This document shows positions 16,492-23,903 of a stretch of DNA of 64,000 bases, in pieces; within the stretch, counting starts at the first letter, position 1, and each line of letters begins with the position of its first letter. The notes beneath the pieces were generated by a model. It made no database searches. It worked only from the letters and a program-made list of their open reading frames with translations, and was not told the origin of the DNA. The translations under genes and the position numbers were made by a program. Origin of the DNA: Pelagibacterium montanilacus (GTDB taxonomy: Bacteria; Pseudomonadota; Alphaproteobacteria; Rhizobiales; Devosiaceae); NCBI RefSeq assembly GCF_003992665.1, contig NZ_RZMX01000032.1, forward strand, positions 62,001-126,000. Direction: 5' to 3'.

Positions 16492-17388
16492 ATGGACATC
16501 TTCGCGCGGGAAGCGGACACGGGCCTTGCTGAGGCGCTGGCCGCCCCGCCGGGGGACGGGCTTGCGATCCGCTGGCTGGGACAGGCGGGGTTCGCCATCG
16601 ACTGCAATGGGCGCCGGGCGATCATCGACCCCTATCTCTCGGACAGCCTCGCGGCGAAATACCGGGGCACGGCGTTTGCGCACACGCGCATGATGGCGAT
16701 CCCGGTGGCGCCGGGCGATATCGCGCATGTGGACGTCGTGCTCGCCACGCACGCCCATACCGATCACATGGACCCGGGCACCCTGCCCGCGCTGCTGGCG
16801 GCCAATCCGCTGGCGGTGCTGGTCGCGCCACGCGCCGAGCGAGCCAAGGCGCTCGAGCGTACGGGGGTCGATCCCACGGGGCTCGTCGGGATCGAGCGCG
16901 GCGAGGCGCTGGAGGTGGCGGGGATCGGGATCTGGGCGACCGGGGCGGCGCACGAGACGCTCGAGACCGATCAGACCGGCCATCACCGGTTCCTGGGCTA
17001 CGGGATGCGCCTGCCGGGCGGGCCGGTCATCTATCACAGCGGGGATTCGATCCCGTTTGCCGGGCTGGTGGGCGAGGTCGCGGCGCTGGGGGCCGATCTG
17101 GCGCTGTTGCCGGTCAATGGACGGGACGCGGAGCGGCGGGCCAACGGGGTGCCGGGCAACTTCACCATCGCCGAGGCAGTGGATCTGGCGCGGCAGGCCG
17201 GGATCGGCACGGTGATCGGCCATCACTACGGCATGTTTGCGTTCAACACGGTGCCGCGCGCCGATATCGAGGCGGTGGCGCGGGCCGGTTCGGCGCCAAA
17301 ACTCTATGCGGCGGACCCCCAAATGGTCTATTGCGGGCCATCAGACATGCGAGCAACGGCACCAGGGGGCGGACAGGCGTGCAGGTGA
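16492..17388 (+). CDS. MBL-fold metallo-hydrolase, UlaG-like
   Basis: A 298-residue metallo-beta-lactamase-fold protein. The metal site THAHTDHMD (HxHxDH) is clear, followed by IYHSGDSIPF and a histidine pair IGHHYGMF near the C-terminus. The early WLGQAGFAI and the general layout resemble UlaG, the L-ascorbate-6-phosphate lactonase. A phosphorylated sugar lactone is thus a reasonable substrate given the neighbouring dehydrogenases, but this is inference. The start follows the previous stop by one base and its 3' end overlaps the RpiR gene. Confidence 0.8.
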   Translation: MDIFAREADTGLAEALAAPPGDGLAIRWLGQAGFAIDCNGRRAIIDPYLSDSLAAKYRGTAFAHTRMMAIPVAPGDIAHVDVVLATHAHTDHMDPGTLPALLAANPLAVLVAPRAERAKALERTGVDPTGLVGIERGEALEVAGIGIWATGAAHETLETDQTGHHRFLGYGMRLPGGPVIYHSGDSIPFAGLVGEVAALGADLALLPVNGRDAERRANGVPGNFTIAEAVDLARQAGIGTVIGHHYGMFAFNTVPRADIEAVARAGSAPKLYAADPQMVYCGPSDMRATAPGGGQACR

Positions 17389-18263
17389 TCGACCGGGGAC
17401 CGGCCACAGGATCGAACGTCATCGAGAATATCCGGCTTCTGACGCCCGGATTGCGCAAGTCCGACCGCAAGGTGGCCGAGATCGTGCTGGCCGATCCCGA
17501 GCGGTTCATCAACGCGACCATCGCCGAGACGGCGGAAGCGGCGGGGGTCAGCCAGCCGACGGTGATCCGGTTCTGCGGGGCGATCGGGTGCGAGGGGTTC
17601 CAGGACTTCAAGATCAAGCTGGCCCAGTCGCTGGCGCTCGGGACGCCTGCCACCCATTCGGCGATAGCCGAGGACGACACCTCCCAGCAGGTGGCGACAA
17701 AGATCTTCAACTACACCATGACCTCGCTGGACTGGGCGCGCCACAAGCTCGACATTTCCGCGATCGACCGGGCCGTGGACGTGATCCTCGATGCCACGCA
17801 TCTGGAATTTTTCGGGTTCGGGGCCTCGGCGATCGTTGCCCAGGACGCCCAGCAGAAGTTTCCGCTGTTCGGCATCCCCTGCAACGCGACCATGGACAGC
17901 CACCAGCAGCTGATGGCGGCCTCGATGATGGCGCCGGGGTCGGTGGCGGTGGCGATATCGAACACCGGGACGACGCGCTCGATCATCGAGTTGTCGCGGC
18001 TGGCGCGCGAACAGGGCGCCAAGGTGATCGCGATCACCGGGTCGCCGTCCACCGCGCTGATCAATTATTCGGACGTGGTGATCAATGTCGAGACGCTGGA
18101 CAACACCGATGTGTTTACCCCCACGACCTCGCGGATCGCGGCGCTGGCGGTGGTCGATATCGTCTCCACGCTGGTGGCGCGCCGGCTGGGCCAGCAGCAC
18201 AATGACCGGCTGGTGCGCATGAAGCGGCACCTGGCGCAGATGCGGCGCAACGAGAACTTCTGA
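17379..18263 (+). CDS. MurR/RpiR family transcriptional regulator
   Basis: The N-terminal helix-turn-helix reads RKVAEIVLADPERFINATIA ... VSQPTVIRFC, and the C-terminal SIS (sugar isomerase) domain carries ISNTGTTRSIIE and IAITGSPSTAL, which bind phosphosugars. I start it at GTG 17379, preceded by AGGGGGCGGA; an in-frame TTG at 17331 would lengthen it but runs deeper into the MBL gene. It overlaps the MBL gene by ten bases. It likely senses a phosphosugar made by this operon and binds the inverted repeat at 13827-13877. Confidence 0.88.
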   Translation: MQVIDRGPATGSNVIENIRLLTPGLRKSDRKVAEIVLADPERFINATIAETAEAAGVSQPTVIRFCGAIGCEGFQDFKIKLAQSLALGTPATHSAIAEDDTSQQVATKIFNYTMTSLDWARHKLDISAIDRAVDVILDATHLEFFGFGASAIVAQDAQQKFPLFGIPCNATMDSHQQLMAASMMAPGSVAVAISNTGTTRSIIELSRLAREQGAKVIAITGSPSTALINYSDVVINVETLDNTDVFTPTTSRIAALAVVDIVSTLVARRLGQQHNDRLVRMKRHLAQMRRNENF

Positions 18264-18288
18264 GCTCCCCAGGCCGATACCGGGGACC

Positions 18289-18354
18289 CCAAGCCTTTGA
18301 TTTGCCGCGTTTCCGAACCGGAAAAGTGTTGCCACTTTTCCTGGAAACGCTCTA
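18289..18354. repeat. Half-element: hairpin II of the two-hairpin repeat
   Basis: From AAGCCTTTGATTTGCC onward it matches the linker and hairpin II of the full copies (GCGTTTCC/GGAAACGC outside, AAAAGTG/CACTTTT inside) and ends GCTCTA. Hairpin I is replaced by other GC-rich sequence. It lies between convergent RpiR and HAD genes and contains the HAD stop codon (18352-18354). It could act as a terminator for both. Confidence 0.75.
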
Positions 18355-19020
18355 GGCCGCCCCGCTCTGGCGGCGGCGGGCGAGGGCTTCGGGGAGGTCG
18401 CGGCTCGAGACGATGATCTCGCGGGCCCCGGCGGCACGCAGATTGGCGGCGTGGGCAGGGTAGGTGTGGCGCCCGCCGGTGAACCCCACCACGTCCATGC
18501 CCGCGGCGAGCGCCGCCTTGACCCCGGCGACGCTGTCCTCGACCACCAGGCACCCCTTGGGGTCCACCCCCATATTGCGAGCGGCGAAAAGGAAGATGTC
18601 GGGCTCGGGCTTGCCGCGCGCGACCTGGCTGACCGAATAGATGTGGGGCTCGAACCGGTCGATGAGCCCGGTGACGGTGAGCGAAAGGCGCAGCTTGGCC
18701 ATGACCGAGGACGACGCGACGCCCACCGGCCCTTCGATGCGGTCGAGCGCCTCGGCGATGCCCTCGACCGGCAGGAGTTCGGTTTCGAGCCGTTCACTCA
18801 AAAGGGTTTCGGCGCGGTCGAGAAGGCCCTCGGGCCAGTCGAACCCGTTCTCAGACGCGATGGCGGCCCAGATCTCGCGCTTGGGACGTCCGATATAGCT
18901 GGCGATGAGCTGATCGGCGGTGATGGAATAGCCCGCAGCGCTCATCAGTTCGGCGTCGATGGCGTTGGAGATAATCTCGCTGTCGACGAGGACGCCGTCG
19001 CAATCAAAGATGATGGTCAC
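18352..19020 (-). CDS. HAD-family sugar phosphatase/phosphomutase-like hydrolase
   Basis: A 222-residue HAD hydrolase. Motif I is FDCDGVLVDSE at the very N-terminus, motif II VASSSVMAK, the motif III lysine is in GKPEPDIFLFAA, and motif IV is VVEDSVAGV. The cap domain lies between residues 15 and 80, as in beta-phosphoglucomutase-like and sugar-phosphate phosphatases. It starts at GTG (19020) in a four-base overlap with the stop of the FGGY kinase gene, so the two are translated together. It probably removes phosphate from a product or dead-end phosphosugar of the kinase. Confidence 0.85.
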   Translation of the reverse strand: MTIIFDCDGVLVDSEIISNAIDAELMSAAGYSITADQLIASYIGRPKREIWAAIASENGFDWPEGLLDRAETLLSERLETELLPVEGIAEALDRIEGPVGVASSSVMAKLRLSLTVTGLIDRFEPHIYSVSQVARGKPEPDIFLFAARNMGVDPKGCLVVEDSVAGVKAALAAGMDVVGFTGGRHTYPAHAANLRAAGAREIIVSSRDLPEALARRRQSGAA

Positions 19021-20555
19021 GCGGGGATCTCTCCTTGTGGTGGTGTGGCGCCGCTGCCCGCGAGCTTGTGCAGAAGCGGCGCGAGCGCCTGTGTGGCCTC
19101 GCGATAGGCGACGAGCTGGTCGCGATAGCATGAATTGAGCGCCATGTCCGGCTCGCGCGGGGTGACCGGCGCGGCAAAGCGCGCGGCGGCGGCGCCAAGG
19201 TCGGGGGCGAGCCCGAGCCCGGTAGCCGCCGATGCGGCGCACCCATAGAGCGAGAGATTGTCGTCCATGGCCACCCCGACGGGCTTGCCGATGGCGTCGA
19301 TGGTGGCCTGCAGCCAGAGGGGGTTGCGGCAGATGCCGCCCGCGATCACGATCTCCTCGATGGGCACGCCCTGGCGCTCGAGATCGGCCACGATATTGGC
19401 GGAGCCAAGCGCGACCGCGGTGGTGCAGGCCCGGAAGATGGCGGCCCGGTCCTGCCACATGGTGAGCCCGAGGATCGCCCCGCGCAGGTTGGCGTCGCGA
19501 TAGGGGGTGCGGTTGCCCATCCAGTAGTCGAGGGCGAGAAGCCCGGTGGCGTCCGGGGCGATCTCCCCCGCTTGTGCGCACAGGGCGGTAAAGCCGGTGG
19601 AATCAAGCCCGAAGATCTTTTCGGTCAGCCAGGAGAGTACGGCGCCCGAGGACACCTGCCCGCCCTCAATCAGCATCAGGCCTTCGACCAGCGCATTGGG
19701 GTATGGGCCCCAGACCCCTTCGATGGCGCCCGAGCGCCCTTCCGCAGCGTGGGTCAGGAGGACCGAGGAGGTGCCGCCGATGACCAGCATGCGCCCCGGG
19801 GCCACCGTATCGGCGCCGAGGATGCCCATATGGGCGTCGATGCCGCCCTGGACAACGAGCGGGCTGCCCGTGATCCCCAATTGGGAGGCGGCGGCGGCCG
19901 AGAGCTGGCCGACCGGCGCGCCGACATTGACGATGCGCGAGGGAATCTTCTCGATCAGTTCGGGGATGCCGAACCGGTCATAGAGCTCGGAATGGAAGCG
20001 CCCTTCGCGTCCGTTCCAGTTCCACTTGCAGGTGGCGTTCATGCGCGAGCCTGCCCAGAGCCCGGTGAGCCTGTGGTTGATGAAGTCGATGGCCTCGCAG
20101 ACGATTTCGGTGCGCGCCCAGAGCTCGGGCTGGTTGCGCGCGGTCCACATGGCCTTGGGCACCAGCCATTCCACCGCATCCGAGCCGCCACTGTCGGCCA
20201 TGACAGGATGCTCGGCTTGCCCGGTTTCACTGGCCTCGGACGCGGCGCGCGCGTCCATCCACACGATGGCGGGGGCGAGCGGGGTGCCCGCGGCATCGGC
20301 AAAGACCACGGTCGAGGCGGTGGTGGCCACGCAGATGGCGTCGATATGGGTCGCGCCCGCCTTCGCGAGTACGCGGGGGACGGCGGCGCAGGCGGCGTCC
20401 CACCAGTCCAGAGGGTTCTGCTCGACCCGGTTGGGCTTGAGATAGCGCGTGCCATAGGGGGCCTGATCCTGCGCGATCAGCCGCGGGCCAGCGGAATCGA
20501 ACACCGCGACGCGCACCCCGCCGGTGCCGAAATCGAGACTGAGAAGATGTGCCAC
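19017..20555 (-). CDS. FGGY-family carbohydrate kinase (ribulokinase-like)
   Basis: A 512-residue FGGY kinase. The N-terminal LSLDFGTGGVRVAVFD binds phosphate, PAIVWMDARA is the usual sugar-contact segment, LVVQGGIDAHMGILGA and MLVIGGTSSVLL mark the domain junction, and the C-terminal IVIAGGICRNPLWLQ is the adenine-binding region. It differs clearly from the xylulokinase-like enzyme at 8534-10060 and resembles ribulokinase-like FGGY proteins. It is divergent from a polyol dehydrogenase gene and shares its promoter region with the palindrome at 20697-20725. Confidence 0.85.
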   Translation of the reverse strand: MAHLLSLDFGTGGVRVAVFDSAGPRLIAQDQAPYGTRYLKPNRVEQNPLDWWDAACAAVPRVLAKAGATHIDAICVATTASTVVFADAAGTPLAPAIVWMDARAASEASETGQAEHPVMADSGGSDAVEWLVPKAMWTARNQPELWARTEIVCEAIDFINHRLTGLWAGSRMNATCKWNWNGREGRFHSELYDRFGIPELIEKIPSRIVNVGAPVGQLSAAAASQLGITGSPLVVQGGIDAHMGILGADTVAPGRMLVIGGTSSVLLTHAAEGRSGAIEGVWGPYPNALVEGLMLIEGGQVSSGAVLSWLTEKIFGLDSTGFTALCAQAGEIAPDATGLLALDYWMGNRTPYRDANLRGAILGLTMWQDRAAIFRACTTAVALGSANIVADLERQGVPIEEIVIAGGICRNPLWLQATIDAIGKPVGVAMDDNLSLYGCAASAATGLGLAPDLGAAAARFAAPVTPREPDMALNSCYRDQLVAYREATQALAPLLHKLAGSGATPPQGEIPA

Positions 20556-20696
20556 TGGGATAAGCCCTTATCACGTCGGTCAACACACTGGACGCTGCCG
20601 GCCGCAAGGTAAATGCCCGCGCGCCCATGTCCATCATGGTGTGCGCGATTGCGGCGTCCTCCCTTGTGGCACGGCTTGACGCGCGCCAATTTATTG

Positions 20697-20725
20697 CACA
20701 TAGGTGCATTATATGCTCATATGTG
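20697..20725. promoter_or_regulatory. Nested palindrome, probable SorC-family operator
   Basis: Two inverted repeats share one centre (20711): outer CACATA/TATGTG and inner GCAT/ATGC, written CACATA-N3-GCAT-N3-ATGC-N3-TATGTG. The site lies 25 bases before the polyol dehydrogenase start in an AT-rich island between divergent genes. An extra half-site-like TGCAC lies at 20735-20739. The SorC-type regulator encoded two genes downstream (21794-22804) is the natural ligand. The symmetry is seen; the assignment is inferred. Confidence 0.65.
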
Positions 20726-20750
20726 TCAACTTAATGCACAGGAGGCCAGA

Positions 20751-21770
20751 GTGCGCGCCGCAGTACTGCATTCCCCGGGCGACGTCCGGATCGAGAACGT
20801 CGAGAAGCCCGTGATCAAGCCGGGCCACGCTCTGGTCAGGGTCGCGGCCTGCGGGGTCTGCGGCTCGGATTTGCCGCGCGTCCTCGAGAAAGGCGCGCAC
20901 CGCATGCCGCTGGTGGTGGGCCATGAATTTTCCGGCCACATCACCGAGCTGGGCGAGGGAATCGAAGGGTTCGCGGTCGGCGAACTGGTCGCCGTGCCCC
21001 CGATGATCCCGTGCTTTGAATGCGACCAGTGCCTGACGGGCAATTTTTCGCGCTGCCGGGACTATTCCTATTTCGGCAGCCGACGGGACGGGGCCTATGC
21101 CGAATATGTGCTGGTGCCAAAGACCAATCTGCTCAAGACCCCCCAGGGGCTCGACCCCAGGGCCGTGGCGATGACCGACCCCGCCTCGATCGCGCTCCAT
21201 GCGATCTGGAAGGCGCCGGTGACCGCCGGGCAGCGCGGCGGCGTGGTGGGCTGCGGGCCGATCGGGCTGTTTGCCATCCAGTGGTTCAAGATCATGGGCG
21301 CCAGCGAAGTGGTGGCCATCGACATCTCGGAAGACAAGCTGGAACTCGCCCGCCAGGCAGGCGCGACCCACACCTTCCTTGCCGACACCTGGCAGGAGGC
21401 CAAGGCCTATCCCTGCGACACGGTGGTCGAGGCGGTGGGGCATCCTTCGGCCCAGAACACGGCCGTCCAGCTTGCGGGCCCGGGCGGGCATGCGGTCTTT
21501 ATCGGCATTCCCACGACCGACGTCACCTGGAGCCAGGCGACCTACAACCATCTGCTGCGCCAGGAGATTTCCCTGCACGGGGCCTGGAATTCGTTCGCCG
21601 CGCCGTTCCCGGGCAAGCAGTGGACCGTGGCGCTCGAAAAGCTGGGCTCGGGTGAACTCAAGTGGGAATTCATGATATCACACGATCTGGACCTGGATGA
21701 ACTGCCGGCCATGTTCGAGAGCTTCCGGACGCGCAACCAGCCGTTCTCCAAGGTGATCTTCAGGGCCTGA
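20751..21770 (+). CDS. Zinc-dependent medium-chain alcohol (polyol-phosphate) dehydrogenase
   Basis: A 339-residue MDR enzyme. Catalytic zinc ligands are in CGVCGSD and GHEFSGHI. The structural zinc site is the four cysteines of CFECDQCLTGNFSRC, and the NAD(P) motif is GVVGCGPIGLFAIQW. It most resembles galactitol-1-phosphate 5-dehydrogenase and sorbitol dehydrogenases. It begins at GTG with AGGAGG at 20740-20745. With the FGGY kinase and DeoC-type aldolase it suggests oxidation of a polyol or polyol phosphate that is later cleaved by the aldolase. Confidence 0.85.
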   Translation: MRAAVLHSPGDVRIENVEKPVIKPGHALVRVAACGVCGSDLPRVLEKGAHRMPLVVGHEFSGHITELGEGIEGFAVGELVAVPPMIPCFECDQCLTGNFSRCRDYSYFGSRRDGAYAEYVLVPKTNLLKTPQGLDPRAVAMTDPASIALHAIWKAPVTAGQRGGVVGCGPIGLFAIQWFKIMGASEVVAIDISEDKLELARQAGATHTFLADTWQEAKAYPCDTVVEAVGHPSAQNTAVQLAGPGGHAVFIGIPTTDVTWSQATYNHLLRQEISLHGAWNSFAAPFPGKQWTVALEKLGSGELKWEFMISHDLDLDELPAMFESFRTRNQPFSKVIFRA

Positions 21771-21793
21771 CAAAGACCAAAAGGGAGGTGGCC

Positions 21794-22804
21794 ATGGACC
21801 GCAAGCCGAACGCGCTCGATCAGGGAGGGCAGGACCAGCAATTGCGCGGCCTGTCGACCGATCAGCGCGAGGGCCTGATGGTGCGGGCCGCCAAGCTCTA
21901 CTACGACCTCGAGCACACCCAGGCCGAAGTGGGCCGCATGCTGGGGCTCAACCGCTTCCAGGTGGCCCGGCTGCTGCGCGATGCGCGCGACACGGGGATC
22001 GTGCGCATCGAGATCGTGCCGCGCGCGGCGCGCCGGCCCGACCTCGAGGCCAGGCTGCAAAAGGAATTCGGGCTGGCCGACGCGGTGATCGTATCGGCCC
22101 AGGCCGAGGACGACGCCATGCTCGACTGGGTGGCGCACGCGGCGGCCGATTACCTCGGGGGCCTCAACCCCAACCCGCGGCTGATCGGGGTGTCCTGGGG
22201 CCGGACGATGGCGGCGGTGGCCGGGCAACTGGCCGATGGCTGGGCCGACGGGGTGGAAGTGGTGCTGCTCAACGGCGCCACCCATCTGCGATCCGTCGCC
22301 GCGCCCAGCAGCAACGTGGCCGAGCGCTTCGCCACCACCGGGCGCGGCTCGGCGCTGCTTTTGCCGGTGCCCGCGATCATGGGCAAGGCGGCAACGCGCC
22401 GGGCGATCGAGGAAGACGCGGTGATCTCCACCGTGCTCGAAAAGGCCGCCAACGCGCCCATCGCCTGCTTCGGGCTGGGGGGCATGCTGGTCAGTTCGGT
22501 GCTGGTGGAATCTGGGTATTTCGACACCCAGTTCGTGCTCGAATTGCGCGGGCGCGGGGCGGTGGGCGACATCCTGGGGCGGGTGATCGACGCGAAGGGC
22601 AGAATCGTGGACCCCGAGCTCGACGCGCGCACCATCGGGCTGGGGCCCGAGCGGTTGCGCGAAAAGGAGCTCTCGATCGGGGTGTGCTGCGGGCAATCGA
22701 AACACGCGGTGGCCAATGCGGCCGTGCGCGCAGGCTATATCAACGTGCTGATCGCCGACGAGGCGACGGCCTCCTTCATTCTGGAGAACGACCATGTCCT
22801 CTGA
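21794..22804 (+). CDS. SorC/DeoR-type sugar-binding transcriptional regulator
   Basis: A 336-residue regulator. The N-terminal helix-turn-helix reads AAKLYYDLEHTQAEVGRMLG then NRFQVARLLRDARDTGIV. The C-terminal sugar-binding domain contains GVSWGRTMAAVAGQL and ends with GIADEATA-like INVLIADEATASFIL, as in SorC and EryD. I prefer the ATG at 21794, with AGGGAGG directly upstream; a GTG two codons earlier overlaps that site. The next gene, deoC, starts inside its 3' end, so regulator and aldolase are co-translated. Probably binds the palindrome at 20697-20725. Confidence 0.88.
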   Translation: MDRKPNALDQGGQDQQLRGLSTDQREGLMVRAAKLYYDLEHTQAEVGRMLGLNRFQVARLLRDARDTGIVRIEIVPRAARRPDLEARLQKEFGLADAVIVSAQAEDDAMLDWVAHAAADYLGGLNPNPRLIGVSWGRTMAAVAGQLADGWADGVEVVLLNGATHLRSVAAPSSNVAERFATTGRGSALLLPVPAIMGKAATRRAIEEDAVISTVLEKAANAPIACFGLGGMLVSSVLVESGYFDTQFVLELRGRGAVGDILGRVIDAKGRIVDPELDARTIGLGPERLREKELSIGVCCGQSKHAVANAAVRAGYINVLIADEATASFILENDHVL

Positions 22805-23807
22805 AAAAGTCTTCACGCTGCGCGGCGGCGAGACGGCGGGCGCAACCAGCGCCCCCGCCCACCCCGAGCGCAACCCCGGCATGGCGCTGAAACCGGACTG
22901 GTTCGAGAATGCGCGGGTGAACCTGACCGGGGTCGAGCGGCGGGCGGCCACCATGGCGACCCGGCGCACGGTCAAGAAGGAGTGGCAGGCCGCGTGGCTC
23001 CTCAAAGCCATCACCTGCATCGATCTCACCACGCTCGCGGGCGACGACACCGCAGAGCGGGTCAAAAGGCTGTGCGCCAAGGCGAGGATGCCGGTCAGGG
23101 CCGATCTGATCGAAGCGCTGGGGCTGGACGCGCCGATCACCACCGGCGCGGTGTGCGTCTATCCCACCATGGTGCGGCCTGCCGTCGAGGCGCTCAAGGG
23201 GTCAGGAATTCCCGTGGCGTCGGTGGCGACCGGGTTTCCCGCCGGGCTGATGCCGCTCAACCTGCGGCTCGAGGAAATCCGCTATGCGGTGGCCGAAGGG
23301 GCCGCCGAGATCGACATCGTGATCACCCGGTCCCACGTGCTCGAGCAGAACTGGGAGGCGCTTTACGACGAGGTGGCCGCCATGCGCGAAGCGTGCGGGC
23401 CCGCGCATCTCAAAGCCATTCTGGCAACGGGCGACCTCAAGACACTGCGCAATGTCTACAAGGCCTCGATGGTCGCGATGATGGCCGGCGCCGATTTCAT
23501 CAAGACCTCCACGGGCAAGGAGGATGTGAACGCCACCCTGCCCGTCTCGCTGGTGATGGTCCGGGCGCTGCGCGATTACCATGATCGCACCGGCTATCTG
23601 ATCGGGTTCAAGCCCGCCGGCGGGCTCAAGGCCGCAAAGGACGCGCTGGCCTGGCAGTTCCTGATGAAGGAGGAGCTGGGCAATCGCTGGCTCGAGCCGG
23701 ACCTCTTCCGGATCGGGGCCAGCTCGCTGCTGGGCGACATCGAACGCCAGCTCGAACATTTCATCACCGGGCGGTACTCCTCGTCCGTGCGCCACCCGCT
23801 CGCCTAG
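22794..23807 (+). CDS. deoC: Deoxyribose-phosphate aldolase (DeoC family)
   Basis: A 337-residue class I aldolase, with an N-terminal extension of about 70 residues before the TIM barrel as in alphaproteobacterial members. The barrel shows ITCIDLTTLAGDD, the Schiff-base lysine in DFIKTSTGKEDVN and the second active-site lysine in GFKPAGGLKAA. DeoC cleaves 2-deoxyribose 5-phosphate to acetaldehyde and glyceraldehyde 3-phosphate. The next gene is an aldehyde dehydrogenase that could oxidise the aldehyde. Its stop codon TAG is the first three bases of a repeat. Confidence 0.88.
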   Translation: MSSEKVFTLRGGETAGATSAPAHPERNPGMALKPDWFENARVNLTGVERRAATMATRRTVKKEWQAAWLLKAITCIDLTTLAGDDTAERVKRLCAKARMPVRADLIEALGLDAPITTGAVCVYPTMVRPAVEALKGSGIPVASVATGFPAGLMPLNLRLEEIRYAVAEGAAEIDIVITRSHVLEQNWEALYDEVAAMREACGPAHLKAILATGDLKTLRNVYKASMVAMMAGADFIKTSTGKEDVNATLPVSLVMVRALRDYHDRTGYLIGFKPAGGLKAAKDALAWQFLMKEELGNRWLEPDLFRIGASSLLGDIERQLEHFITGRYSSSVRHPLA

Positions 23808-23848
23808 AGCCCGTCCCGTTCCGACAGGGTCGGAACAGGCGCTCCAGG
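23805..23848. repeat. Half-element: hairpin I of the two-hairpin repeat
   Basis: It begins TAGAGC, whose TAG is the deoC stop codon, and forms a perfect GTTCCGAC-agg-GTCGGAAC hairpin (23818-23836) followed by GCTCCA. It corresponds to hairpin I of the full copies with compensated stem changes. It sits between deoC and the aldehyde dehydrogenase gene and could lower read-through. Confidence 0.6.
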
Positions 23849-23903
23849 ATTTTCGAACCGATCGCGCTTCCCCAATGCGGAAGCCCTCCAAAGGAACCGG
23901 CCA

